Assembly: GCA_963693025.1 (NCBI GenBank)
Contig: OY843749.1
Location: forward strand, 372,001-436,000
Source: JAHRAW01 sp963693025
GTDB lineage: Bacteria > Pseudomonadota > Gammaproteobacteria > Arenicellales > Poriferihabitantaceae
DNA length: 64,000 bases
Direction of reading: 5' to 3'
The position numbers and the translations under genes were made by a program. The notes under the pieces are model-generated. The model was not told the origin of the DNA. It did no database searches and saw nothing but the letters and a program-made list of their open reading frames with translations. The stretch's first letter is position 1, and the number at the start of each line of letters is the position of its first letter. Shown here piece by piece: positions 41,101 to 53,100 of this stretch.

Positions 41101-44100
41101 CAAGGTAGTCGCCGACAACCTGATGCCGCGCGTGTCGTTGTCGGTCACGGTAACGGTGACGACGGGGTTGGTGATGGTCGCGCCGTCGTAATCCGCCCCG
41201 CTGACCGTGTGCGTGATACTCGCGGTGTCGTCGTTGCCGTCAAAATCTTCGGCGGCGCTGATGGTGACCGTCTGCGCCGTGTTCCAGTTGCTCATGGTGA
41301 AGTTCACCGTGGCGGTGTCGGCGGTCACATCGCTGTTGTCAATGGTCAGCGCAACGGTGACAGGACCGGTCGGTTCGGTGTTCAAGACCACGGTGTAGGT
41401 GTTATTGCCATCTTCGGCTACGGAAAGCGTGGCGGTGGAAATCGTCACGCCCGGCGCGTCGTCCTCGGTAATCGTGGCGGTCACATCGGCGGCGGTGACG
41501 TTGTTAATTTCGTAGTCCGCACCGGTAACCGCGTGCGTGACAACGATGGCGGCATCGGCAACCGCGTCATCATCGGCGGTGGCGGTGAGGGTGACCGGCT
41601 GTGCGACATTCCAGTTGCTCATGTCGAATGTCAGCACCGCAGTGGCGGCGGGAGCCCCGCCGGTTAGGAAGAGCAACAAGTCGTTGCCCGCGGGAATGGT
41701 CGGCGTCACCATCACAGTACCGCCGTCCGGCGCGGAAGTCAGCCGCACGGTATAGGTGTTGGAATCGCCTTCGGGAATCGTCACGCTCGTCGGCGCAATC
41801 GTCACCCCGCGCATCTCGTTGTCGGTGACGGTGACGGTGACAACGGCGTTGGGGGTGATGTCGGCGCCGTTGTAGTTCGCCCCGCTCACGGTGTGCGTGA
41901 TGTCGGCGGTGTCGTCGGTGGCGTCATTATCTTCGGCGGCGCTCACGATGACATCCTGCGGCGTGTTCCAGTTGCCAGTCCCGAAGTTCAGCGTGGCGGC
42001 GTTGGTCGTCACATCGTCGTTGTTGCTATCCAGCATAACCGTGACATCACCGCTCGGTTCGGTGGTCAAGACCACGGTGTAAGTGTTGCCGGTGCCGCTG
42101 CTCGTGCCTTCGCCGATGGTCAGCGTGGCGGTGGAAATCGTCACACCGGGCATGTCGTTGTCGGTCACGGTCACCGCCACGTTGGCGACGGTGACGCTGG
42201 CGTAATCCGCGCCGGCGACCGCGTGGGTGATGCTGGCGCTGTCGGGTTCGCTGTCGGCGTCCTCGGTACCGGTGACGGTGACGGACTGCGCCGTGTTCCA
42301 GTTGGCGGGGGTGAAGACCAGTGCGCCTGAGACGGTGGCGACGGCGGGGGTGTCGCTGTCCGGCGTCACCGTCACATCGCCGGTCGGTTGCGTGTCCAAG
42401 ACCACGCCGTAGTTGGCGGTTTCGCCTTCGGTGACGCTCACCGGAGTCGACGGCACAGTCACCCCGCGCGGGTCGTTGTCGGTGACGGTCACCGTTACGG
42501 TCTCGGCGGTCAGGACGACAGCGGCGTAGTCGGCTGAGCCGGTGGCGGCGTGGGTGATGGTAACTGTTTCGTGGGTGGCGTCGTCATCCGCCTCGCCGGT
42601 CACCACGACTTGCTGTGCCGTGTTCCAGTTGCTATCGGTGAAAATCAGCGCGGCTGAGACGGTGGCGGCGCTGGTGTCGTCGCTCGTCGGCGTAAGGGTC
42701 ACATTGCCGTCAGGTTCGGTATTCAACCGCACGGTGTAGTTGGCGGTCGCGCCTTCGCCCACGGACAAGGCGGTCACCGACAGCGTGATGCCGCGCGGGT
42801 CGTTGTCGGTGACGGTGACGACGACCGGGTTGGGGCTGATGGCGGCGTCGGCGTAGTTCGCTCCGCTGACCGTGTGCGTGATGTTGACGGTCTCGTTGTT
42901 GCCGTCATCGTCTTCGACGCCGGTCAGGACGACATCCTTCGGCGTGTTCCAATCGGTGGCGCTGAAGTTCACCGTGGAGACGCTCGCCGTCACAGCGTCG
43001 GTGTCGCTGCTCACCAACGCAACGGTAACCGCGCCACTCGGCTCGGTGTTCAAGACCACCGTATAGGTGTTGGCGGCACTGCTACTCATGCCTTCGCCGA
43101 TGCTCAGCGTGCCGGCGGAAATCGTCACGCCCGCCGTGTCGGTGTCGGTCACGGTCGCCGTCACCATGCCAACGCCGACACCACCGTAATCGCCGCCGGC
43201 AATCGTGTGCGTGATTTGCGCGGTGTCGGTTTCGGTGTTGGCGTCGTCCACGCCGGTGATGATGACCGACTGCTCTTCGTTCCAGTTGGCGGGGGTGAAA
43301 GTCAATGCGCCGGAGACGGTGGCGGCGGCGGGCGTGTCGCTCATCGGCGTAATCGTCACATTGCCGCTCGGCTCGGTGTCCAATTCCACGGTATAGAACC
43401 CGGTGGTGCTTTCGGTCAGGGTCACCGTGTTCGTGGAAAGCATCACGCCGACGGTGTCCGGGTCGGTGACGGTGACCGCCACCGGGTCGGCGGTGGTGAT
43501 GGTGTCGTAACCGCTCACGGTGTGCGTGATGTTGGTCGATTCGTCGTTGGGGTCGGGGTCTTCCACACCGCTCACTGTAACCGTCTGTTCATCGTCCCAG
43601 TTGTCGGCGGTGAAGGTCAGCGCGCCGGTGGTGGTGGCGATGGTGTCGTCGCCGCTCATCGGCGTTACGGTCGCATTACCGCCGCCGCCCGGCGCCGACA
43701 TCAGCACGATGGTGTAGGTGTTCATTGCCTCTTCGACCACGGTCAGCGTGCTCGCGGAAACCGTCACGCCCGCCGTGTCGTTGTCGGTGACGGTCACCGT
43801 CACATCACCGGCGGGGGTGACGGTTGCGTCCATGTAATCCGATGAACCATCGCTCACCGTCACCGCATGGCTAACCACAACCGTCTCATCAACCGCATCA
43901 TCATCCGCCACGCCGCCGACCGAAACCGGCTGTGGCATGTTCCAGTTGTTAGCGTCAAACACCAGCGCGCCGGTAACGCTAACCGCCCCGTCATCGCCGC
44001 TACTCGGCGTCACCGTCACTTCGCCAACGCTCGGCGCGGAAGTCAGCACCACGGTGTAACTGCCAAACGCATCTTCGTTCACGACAATGGGGTCGGTTGC

Positions 44101-47100
44101 GGTTACGGTCACGCCAACGCTGTCGTTGTCGTTCACCGTCACCGCCACATCGTCGGCGCCGGCGGTGACGCCGGCGTAATCCGCGCCGCTCACCGCGTGC
44201 GTGATGCGGGTGCTGTTGGCGATGGCGTTGTCGTCCTCAGCGCCGGTGACGATGACCGACTGCGCCGTGTTCCAGTTGGCGGTGGTGAAGGTCAGCGCGG
44301 CTGATACGGTCGCAACCTCTTCATCATCACTGTCCGGTGTCACGGTCACGCTATCAGTCGGCTGCGTATCCAGTTCCACGGTGTAACCGCCGCTCATGCC
44401 TTCGGTAACGGTCACCGGCGTCCCGGACAAAGTGATGCCGCGCGGGTCGTTGTCGGTGACGGTCACCATCACGGTCTCGGCGGTCAGGTCGACGGCGGCG
44501 TAGTCGGCTGAGCCGGTGGCGGCGTGGGTGATGGTAACCGTTTCGTTAGTGGCATCAAAATCATCCACGCCGGTCACCACGACTGGCTGCGCCGTGTTCC
44601 AGTTGCTAGCGGTGAAGACCAAGGCGGCTGAGACGGTGGCGGCGCCGATGTCGCCACTCATCGGCGTAATGGTCACATTGCCGTCGGGCTCGGTATCCAA
44701 CTCCACGGTGTAGTTGGCGGTCGCGCCTTCTTCGGTCACGGACAAGGCGGTCACCGACAGCGTAATGCCGAGCATGTCGTCGTCGTCGACGGTGACGGCG
44801 ACGACGGCGTTGGTGATGGTCGCGCCGTTGTAATCCGCCCCGCTGACCGTGTGCGTGATACTCGCGATGTCGTCGTTGCCGTCAGGGTCTTGAGCGGCGC
44901 TGATGACGACATTCTGCGCGGTGTTCCAGTTGCTCATGGTGAAGTTCACCGTGGTGGTGTCGGCGGTTACATCGGTGTTGTCAATAGTCAACGCAACGGC
45001 GACATCACCGGTCGGCTCGGTGTTCAAGACCACGGTGTAGGTGTTATTGCCATCTTCGGCTACGGAAAGCGCGGCGGTGGAAATCGTCACGCCCGGTTCG
45101 TCGGCGTCGTTCACCGTCACCGTGACCTCATCGGCGGTGGCGGCGGCGTATTCCGATGCGCCATCGCTCACCGTCACCGTGTTGGTTATTTCAACCGACT
45201 CGTCGGTCGCATCAGCGTCCGCCACGCCGCCGACGCTCACCACCTGCTGAATGTTCCAGTTGGCGGCGGCAAACACCAGCACCGCAGGGGTGGTGGGGTC
45301 CGCGGCGGTGACGCTGACCGCGCCGCCATCGGCGCTACTCGGCGTCACCGTCACTGCGCCAACGCTCGGCGCGGAGGTCAGTTCCACGGTGTAAGTGGCA
45401 AACTCGCCCTCGTTCACGGACAACGCATCCGGCGTCACCGTCACCCCGACGTTGTCGTTGTCGTCAATCGTTACCGCCACATCGTCGGCGGGGGCGGCGG
45501 CGTAGTCCGCGCCGGTTGCCGCGTGGGTGATATTGACGGCATCGTCGACCGCGTCAGCGTCTTCGGCGGCGGAGAGGGCGACCATCTGCGCCACATTCCA
45601 GTTGCCGGCGGTGAAGGTCAACCCGCCGGTAGCCGGGCTGAGCGTCAAGTCGGTGCCCGTGGGGATGCTCGGCGTCACCGTCACCGCGCCGCCGACCGGC
45701 TCGGAAGTCAGCGTCACGGTGTAAGCACCGCCGGCGCCTTCGTCGACGGTCACGGTGGAGTCGGAAATCGCCACCGACACGTCCTCATCGTCGGTAATCG
45801 TCACCGCCACACTGCGAGCGGTGACGCCGGCGTAATTCGCGCCCTCCACCTCGTGGGTGATGGTGGCATTGCCGTCAGCGGCGTCATCGTCATGAGCGCC
45901 GAAGACGGTCACCGCCTGCACGGCGTTCCAGTTGCTTGTGCTGAAAATCAGCCCGCCCGTGGGCGAGACCGTGGCGGCGGCGTTGCCACTCATCGGCGTC
46001 ACCGTCACATTGCCGTTTGGTAGGGTCGCCAGCCGCACGGTGTAGGTGTCGTCTTCGCCCTCGTCCACGGTTAGCGTGGTCGGGGAAATCGTTACGCCCG
46101 GCGTGTCGTTGTCGGTGACCGTCACCACGACATTATTGGCAGTGACGCCGCCGTAATCCGCCCCGTCCACCCTGTGCGTAATCGTCGCGGTTTCGTTTTC
46201 GGTATCAGGGTCGGTGGTAGCGGTGACGATGACGGTCTGCGCGGTATTCCAGTTGCCGGCGGTGGCGGTAAAAGTCAGCGCACCCGTGACGGTGGCGGCG
46301 GCGTCATCACTACTCGGCGTCACCGTCACATCGCCGCCGTCCGGCGCGGAAGTCAACGCCACGGTGTAGAAGCCGGAAGATTCTTCGGTAATGCCCAGAC
46401 TGGCGGGGGAAATCGTCACGCCGCGCGTCTCGTTGTCGGTGACGGTGACGGCGACGGGGTTGTTGCTGATGGCGGCGCCGGCGTAGTTCGCCCCGCTGAC
46501 CTCATGCGTGATGTCGGCGCTGTCGTCGGTGGCATCATCATCTTCGGCGGCACTCACGACGACATCCTGCGGCATATTCCAGTTGGCGGCGGTGAAGTTC
46601 AGCGTGGCGGCGCTGAGCGTGACTTCGGTGTTGTCGCTACTCAGCATGACGGTGACATCACCGCTCGGCTCGGTGTTCAAGACCACGTTGTAGGTGTTAC
46701 CCGCGCCGCTACTCGTGTCTTCGCCGATGGTCAGCGTGGCGGTGGAAATCGTCACGCCCGGCATGTCGTTGTCGGTGACGGTCACCGCCACATTGGCGAG
46801 GGTGACGGTGGCGTAATCCGCGCCGGTCACCGCGTGCGTGATGCTGGCGCTGTCGGGTTCGCTGTCGGCGTCCTCGGTACCGGTGACGGTGACGGACTGC
46901 GCGGTGTTCCAGTTGGCGGTGGTGAAGACCAGCGCGCCTGAGACGGTGGCGACCGCGGGGGTGTCGCTGGTTGGTGTCACCGTCACATTGCCGGTCGGTT
47001 GCGTGTCCAAGACCACGCCGTAGTTGGCGCTCGCGCCTTCGGTGACGGTTACCGGAACAACCCCGGACAAAGTGATGCCGCGCGGGTCGTTGTCGGTGAC

Positions 47101-50100
47101 GGTCACCATCACGGTCTCGCCGGTCAGGACAACGGCGGCGTAGTCGGCTGAGCCGGTGGCGGCGTGGGTGATGGTAACCGTTTCGTTAGTGGCATCAAAA
47201 TCATCCACGCCGGTCACCTCGACTTGCTGTGCCGTGTTCCAGTTGCTATCGGTGAAAGTCAGCGCGGCTGAGACGGTGGCGGCGCCGATGTCGCCACTCG
47301 TCGGCGTAATGGTCACATTGCCGTCAGGTTCGGTATTCAACCGCACGGTGTAGTTGGCGGTCGCGCCTTCGCCCACAGACAAGGCGGTCACCGACAGCCT
47401 GATGCCAAGCGGGTCGTTGTCGTCGACGGTGACGACGACCGGGTTGGGGCTGATGGCGGCGTCGGCGTAGTTCGCTCCGCTGACCGTGTGCGTGATGTTG
47501 ACGGTCTCGTTGTTGCCGTCATCGTCTTCGACGCCGGTCAGGACGACATCCTTCGGCGTGTTCCAATCGGTGGCGCTGAAGTTCACCGTGGAGACGCTCG
47601 CCGTCACAGCGTCGGTGTCGCTGCTCACCAACGCAACGGTAACCGCGCCACTCGGCTCGGTATTCAAGACCACCGTATAGGTGTTGGCGGTGCCGCTACT
47701 CGTGTCTTCGCCGATGCTCAGCGTGCCGGCGGAAATCGTCACGCCCGCCGTGTCGGTGTCGGTCACGGTCGCCGTCACCATGCCAACGCCGACACCACCG
47801 TAATCGCCGCCGGCAATCGTGTGCGTGATTTGCGCGGTGTCGGTTTCGGTGTTGGCGTCGTCCACGCCGGTGATGATGACCGACTGCTCTTCGTTCCAGT
47901 TGGCGGGGGTGAAAGTCAATGCGCCGGAGACGGTGGCGGCGGCGGGCGTGTCGCTCATCGGCGTAATCGTCACATTGCCGCTCGGCTCGGTGTCCAATTC
48001 CACGGTATAGAACCCGGTGGTGCTTTCGGTCAGGGTCACCGTGTTCGTGGAAAGCATCACGCCGACGGTGTCCGGGTCGGTGACGGTGACCGCCACCGGG
48101 TCGGCGGTGGTGATGGCGTCGTAACCGCTCACGGTATGCGTGATGTTGGTCGATTCGTCGTTGGGGTCGGGGTCTTCCACACCGCTCACTGTAACCGTCT
48201 GTTCATCGTCCCAGTTGTCGGCGGTGAAGGTTAGGGCATCTGAGACGGTGGCGATGGTGGGGTCGCCGCTCATCGGCGTCACGGTCGCATTGCCGCCGCC
48301 GCCCGGCGCCGACATCAGCACGATGGTGTAGGTGTTCATTCCATATTCGGACACGCTCAAAGTGCTCTCGGAAATCGTCACCTCCGCCATGTCGGTGTCG
48401 GTGACGGTCACCGTTACATCGTCAATGGGGGTGATGGCGTCGTAATCCGCGTCCGGGCTGGTCGCCGCGTGGCTGATGGTGGCGTCGACGTTGGCAACGG
48501 CATCATCGTCCGCCACGCCGGTGACGGTGATGGTCTGCGCATCGTTCCAGTCGGCGGCGGTGAAAGTCAGCGCGCCGGAGACCGTGGCGGTGGCGGTAGG
48601 GGTCGGCGTAATCACCACATTGCCGGTCGGGATAGTGGCAAGCCGCACGGTGTAGGTGGCGGCGACGCCCTCGTTCACCGACAACGTGTCGGTGGAAATC
48701 CTGACGGCGGGCATGCTGTTGTCGGTGACGGTTACCGTCACATCGGCGGCGTTTCCAATTTGGGCGGCGTAATCCGATGACGAGTCGCTCACGCTGACCG
48801 CGTTGCCAATCGTGACCGTCTCGTCATTCGCATCAGCATCCATCTCAGCACGAACCGAAACCGTCTGCGCGACATTCCAGTCGGCATCCGTAAAGACCAA
48901 CTCGGCGGTGGCGGCGAAAATGCTGACCGCACCGGAGTCGGCGCTGTCCGGCGTCACCGTCACTGCGCCAACGCTCGGCGCGGAGGTCAATACCACGGTG
49001 TAGAAGCCGGAGTTGCCCTCGCTCAAGGAAAGGGTCGGCGGGGTGACCGTGAAGCCGACGCTGTCGGTTTCGGTTACGGTTACCGTCACATCGTCAATGG
49101 GGCTGATGGCGTTGTAATCCGCGTCCACGCTGGTCGCCGCGTGGCTGATGGTGGCATCGACGTTGGCGACGGCGTCAGCGTCCGCCACGCCGGTGACGGT
49201 GACGGTCTGCGCGTCGTTCCAGTTGCCGGCGGTGAAGGTCAGCGCGCCGGTGGGGGAGAGGGTGGCGGTGGCGGTGCTGGTCGGCGTAATCACCACATTG
49301 CCGGTCGGGCTCGTGGCAAGCCGCACGGTGTAAACATCGCTCTCGCCCTCGTTCACGGTCAAGGTGTCGGTGGAAATCCTGACGGCGGGAATGCTGGTGT
49401 CGTTCACCGTCACCGTCACCTTATCGGCGCTTTCGCCGGCGTATTCCGATGAAGCAACGCTCACCGTCACCGTGTTGGTAACCCTAACCGACTCGTCATC
49501 CGTATCATCATCCGCCTCGGCGCGAACCGAAACCGTCTGCGCGACATTCCAGTCGGCATCCGTAAAGACCAACTCGGCGGTGGCGGCGAAAATGCTGACC
49601 GCACCGGAGTCGGCGCTGTCCGGCGTCACCGTCACTGCGCCAACGCTCGGCGCGGCGGTCAGTTCCACGGTGTAGAAGCCGGAGTTGCCCTCGCTCAAGG
49701 AAAGGGTCGGCGGGGTGACCGTGAAGCCGACGCTGTCGGTTTCGGTTACGGTTACCGTCACATCGTCAATGGGGCTGATGGCGTTGTAATCCGCGTCCAC
49801 GCTGGTCGCCGCGTGGCTGATGGTGGCATCGACGTTGGCGACGGCGTCAGCGTCCACCACGCCGGTGACGGTGACGGTCTGCTCATCGTTCCAGTCGCCG
49901 GCGGTGAAGGTCAGGGCGGCGGAGACGGTAGCGGTGGCGGTGGCGGTCGGCGTAATCACCACGTTGGCGGTCGGTATGGTGACAAGCCGCACGGTGTAAA
50001 CATCGCTTTCGCCCTCGTTCACGGTCAGCGTGTCGGTGGAAATCCTGACGGCGGGCGTGCTGGTGTCGGTGACGGTTACCGTCACATCGTCAATGGGGCT

Positions 50101-53100
50101 GATGTTGTTGTAGTCCGCGTCCGGGCTGGTCGCCGCGTGGCTGATGGTGGCATCGACGTTGGCGACGGCGTCAGCGTCCGCCACGCCGGTGACGGTGACG
50201 GTCTGCTCCTCGTTCCAGTTGCCGGCGGTGAAAGTCAGCGCGCCGGTGGGGGAGAGGGTAGCGGTGGCGGTAGGGGTCGGCGTAATCACCACATTGCCGG
50301 TCGGGATGGTGGCAAGCCGCACGGTGTAAACATCGCTTTCGCCCTCGTTCACCGACAACGCATCGGTGGAAATCCTGACGGCGGGCATGCTGTTGTCGGT
50401 CACCGTCACCACCACCTCGCCGCCATCGGTCAGCGCGGAGTAATTACCCGCGCCGACCACCGCGTGGCTAACGGTGAGGGTCGCGTCATCCGTGTCGTCA
50501 TCCCGCGCGGCGGTGATGACAATATCCTGCGCCGTGTTCCAGTTGCCGCTGCTGAAAGTCAGCACGGCGGGCGCGAAAGTCAAGCCGCCACCGTTCAGGC
50601 TTGGCGTCACCGTCACATCGCCGCTGTCGGGCGCGACCGACAACTCAACCGCGTAGGCGCCCCCACCGGTAGCGCCTTCGGCAACGGTCAGCGCGCTCGG
50701 GTCAAACATCACCGCCGCCACAGGGTTCACGGTGACCGCAAAGGTCAGGCTGGCTTCGTCTCCCGCGCCGCTCACGTCGTCGGCGTCGGTGGCGGTGTAG
50801 GTCAGCGTGACCGCCGCGGTCACCGTATTCGCCGTGCCGCTCAAAACGCGCGTGTTGTTGTCGAAACTCAAGCCCGACACGATGGCGGTGATGTCCGGCG
50901 TCAGCGCGTAGGTCAGCGTGCCGTTGCCGCCGGTGGCGGTCGGCAGGGTCAAATCAACCGCGTTGTCGACGACGTAGGTCCGGTCGGATTGAGTCACCGC
51001 GAAAGTCGGCGGCGTGTCGGTGTCGTTGTCGTCCACCGTAACCACCAAGTCGGCGGCGCTTGTCACGCCGGTGTAACCGGCAACCGCGTGGCTAATGGTC
51101 GCGGTCGCATCGGCGAAGTCCCAGTCGTCTTCTTCGGCGGCGGTGACGGTCACCGTCTGCGGCGTGTTCCATTCGCCCGCCGCAAAGGTCAGCGCGTCCG
51201 GGTTCGGCACGGCATCGGTGTTGCCGCTCATCGGCGTCACCGTCACCGCGCCGCCGGGGTCCACGGTGAGCGTGACGGTGTAGGTATTTGAGCCGCCTTC
51301 GGCAACGCTCAACGCGGTCTCGCTAATCACCACCGCCGGCGCGACGTCCACGGTCACCGCAAAGGTCTGACTCACGCTCGCGCCACCGGCGTCGGTCGCC
51401 GTGTAAGTTAGCGTGACCGCCGACGCCACCTCGCTCGGCACACCGCGCAATTCACGCGTGCCGGGCGCAAACGCCAAGCCCGCCGGAATGTCCGCATCCG
51501 GCGTGAGCGCGTAGGTCACAATGCCGCTACCGCCGGTCGCCTCGGGCAATGCCACGGAAACGGCGACCTCGCGGTTGTAGGTCTGGTCGTCCACCGTGGC
51601 GGCGGCGGCGAACGCCAACGGCGCCTCGTTGATGAGGTAGGTGCGGCGCGCGTTGGGACCCACGGTGTGCCGGGGAGGGTCGCTGCCGGTATGCTCGGTG
51701 AGGGTGACGACGAGGGTCTCGCCGTTGTCGGCGACGGCGTCGCCCAGCAGGCGCACGGCGAGGTTGCGGCGGGTCTGCGCGGCGCTCAGTTCAATGGCGC
51801 CGGTCGCGGTCGCCGGGTCAAAGGTGATGCGCTCACCCGCCGGCGTGGATTGTGTTAGCACTTCATAGTCGGCGGTCGCGGCGCTGCCTCTGAGCGCGAA
51901 GCGCACGGTGGAAGGGGCGGTGCGCGCCGCAAAGCGAATGCCCACCGGCACGTTGAGGGTCGTGCCTTCGGTCGCCACCGCATCGCCGCCGCCGATAAAC
52001 GCCTCGGCATCGCCGTCAATGACGGTGACCGCAACCGCGTCTGTCACAGCGCGGGAATACTCACCCCCGGTGGATGTTATTTGATGCGTGATGTTAAACG
52101 ATTCGTTGACCGAGTCGTCGTCCGCGACGCCGGTGACGGTAATCGTCTTCGGGATGTTCCAGTCGGCATCGGTGAAGGTGACCGCGCCGGACGTGGTGAC
52201 TACTGTGTTATCGGTGCTGGTGGGCGTTACCGTGACGGTCTCGCCCGCCTCGGGTCGCAGCGGTTCCAGGGCGACGGTGTAGAACTCGGTGTCGGTTTCG
52301 CCTATGCGCAGGGTGTTTGGTGATGCGATGGCGCGGTGGGCTAAGAGGACAGAGTAGTCGTATGTACGACTGGGGAAACTGCTATAGCCGCCGATGGAGG
52401 CAGGAAACTTCACCCAATAATCGCCCACGTTGGCTCGCGTAAAGCCGTCAATGGCGGTGGTCACCGTCTGCGGGGTGCTCCAGTTAGCGGGCGTGAAGGT
52501 CAGCATCCTAGGTCCATAGCGGTAATTCGCCGGCACAGCCCCTCCGTTGAGGGACACAGTAACCCTCACCGTCACATCGCTTGCCGGTGCGGCTCCCAGC
52601 CGTACCCGGAGCGCGTTGTCGCCGGTATTGGTCCGCGTGCGGTGCACAAAACTGGGCCGGGCTAATGGCAGCAACACCAGCACGACCGACCGCGAGACGG
52701 TGGAAGGGGGAGTGGCGGAGTCGGTTGCGGTATAGGTCAGCGTGGCAGCCACCGCGCCGAGGGCGGTTGTGCCATTGAGGGTGTGCGTGAGGGCGTTGAA
52801 AGACAAGCCATTCGGAATGTCCCCGGTGGGTGTCAGCGCGTAACTCAGCGCACCCGTGCCACCAGTGGCGATGGGCAACACCGTCCCCGGCGGAAACCCG
52901 GTGAGCGGCTGGAATACATGCACCACCCGACCCGCACCGAAAGCCAGCGGGTTGCCGCTGTTATCGTCAATGGTAGTCACCCTCACCGCCACGGCGGTGG
53001 TGGCGCCGTAGCCCGCCAACGTGTGGCTAATCGTGGCGGTGTCGTCTATTGTGTCGGCGTCATCGCCGGCGGTGACGGTCACCGTCTGATACCCGATCCA

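Noticed and set aside
36617..51291. Regular series of ~60-70-codon and longer plus-strand frames spaced ~330 bp
   Set aside because: They occur once per Calx-beta-like module and are the antisense of the same conserved NWN/TYTV segments of D.
36600..51300. CRISPR-like regular repetition
   Set aside because: The period is ~330 bp, the units are coding and in frame, and there are no short identical repeats separated by unique spacers.
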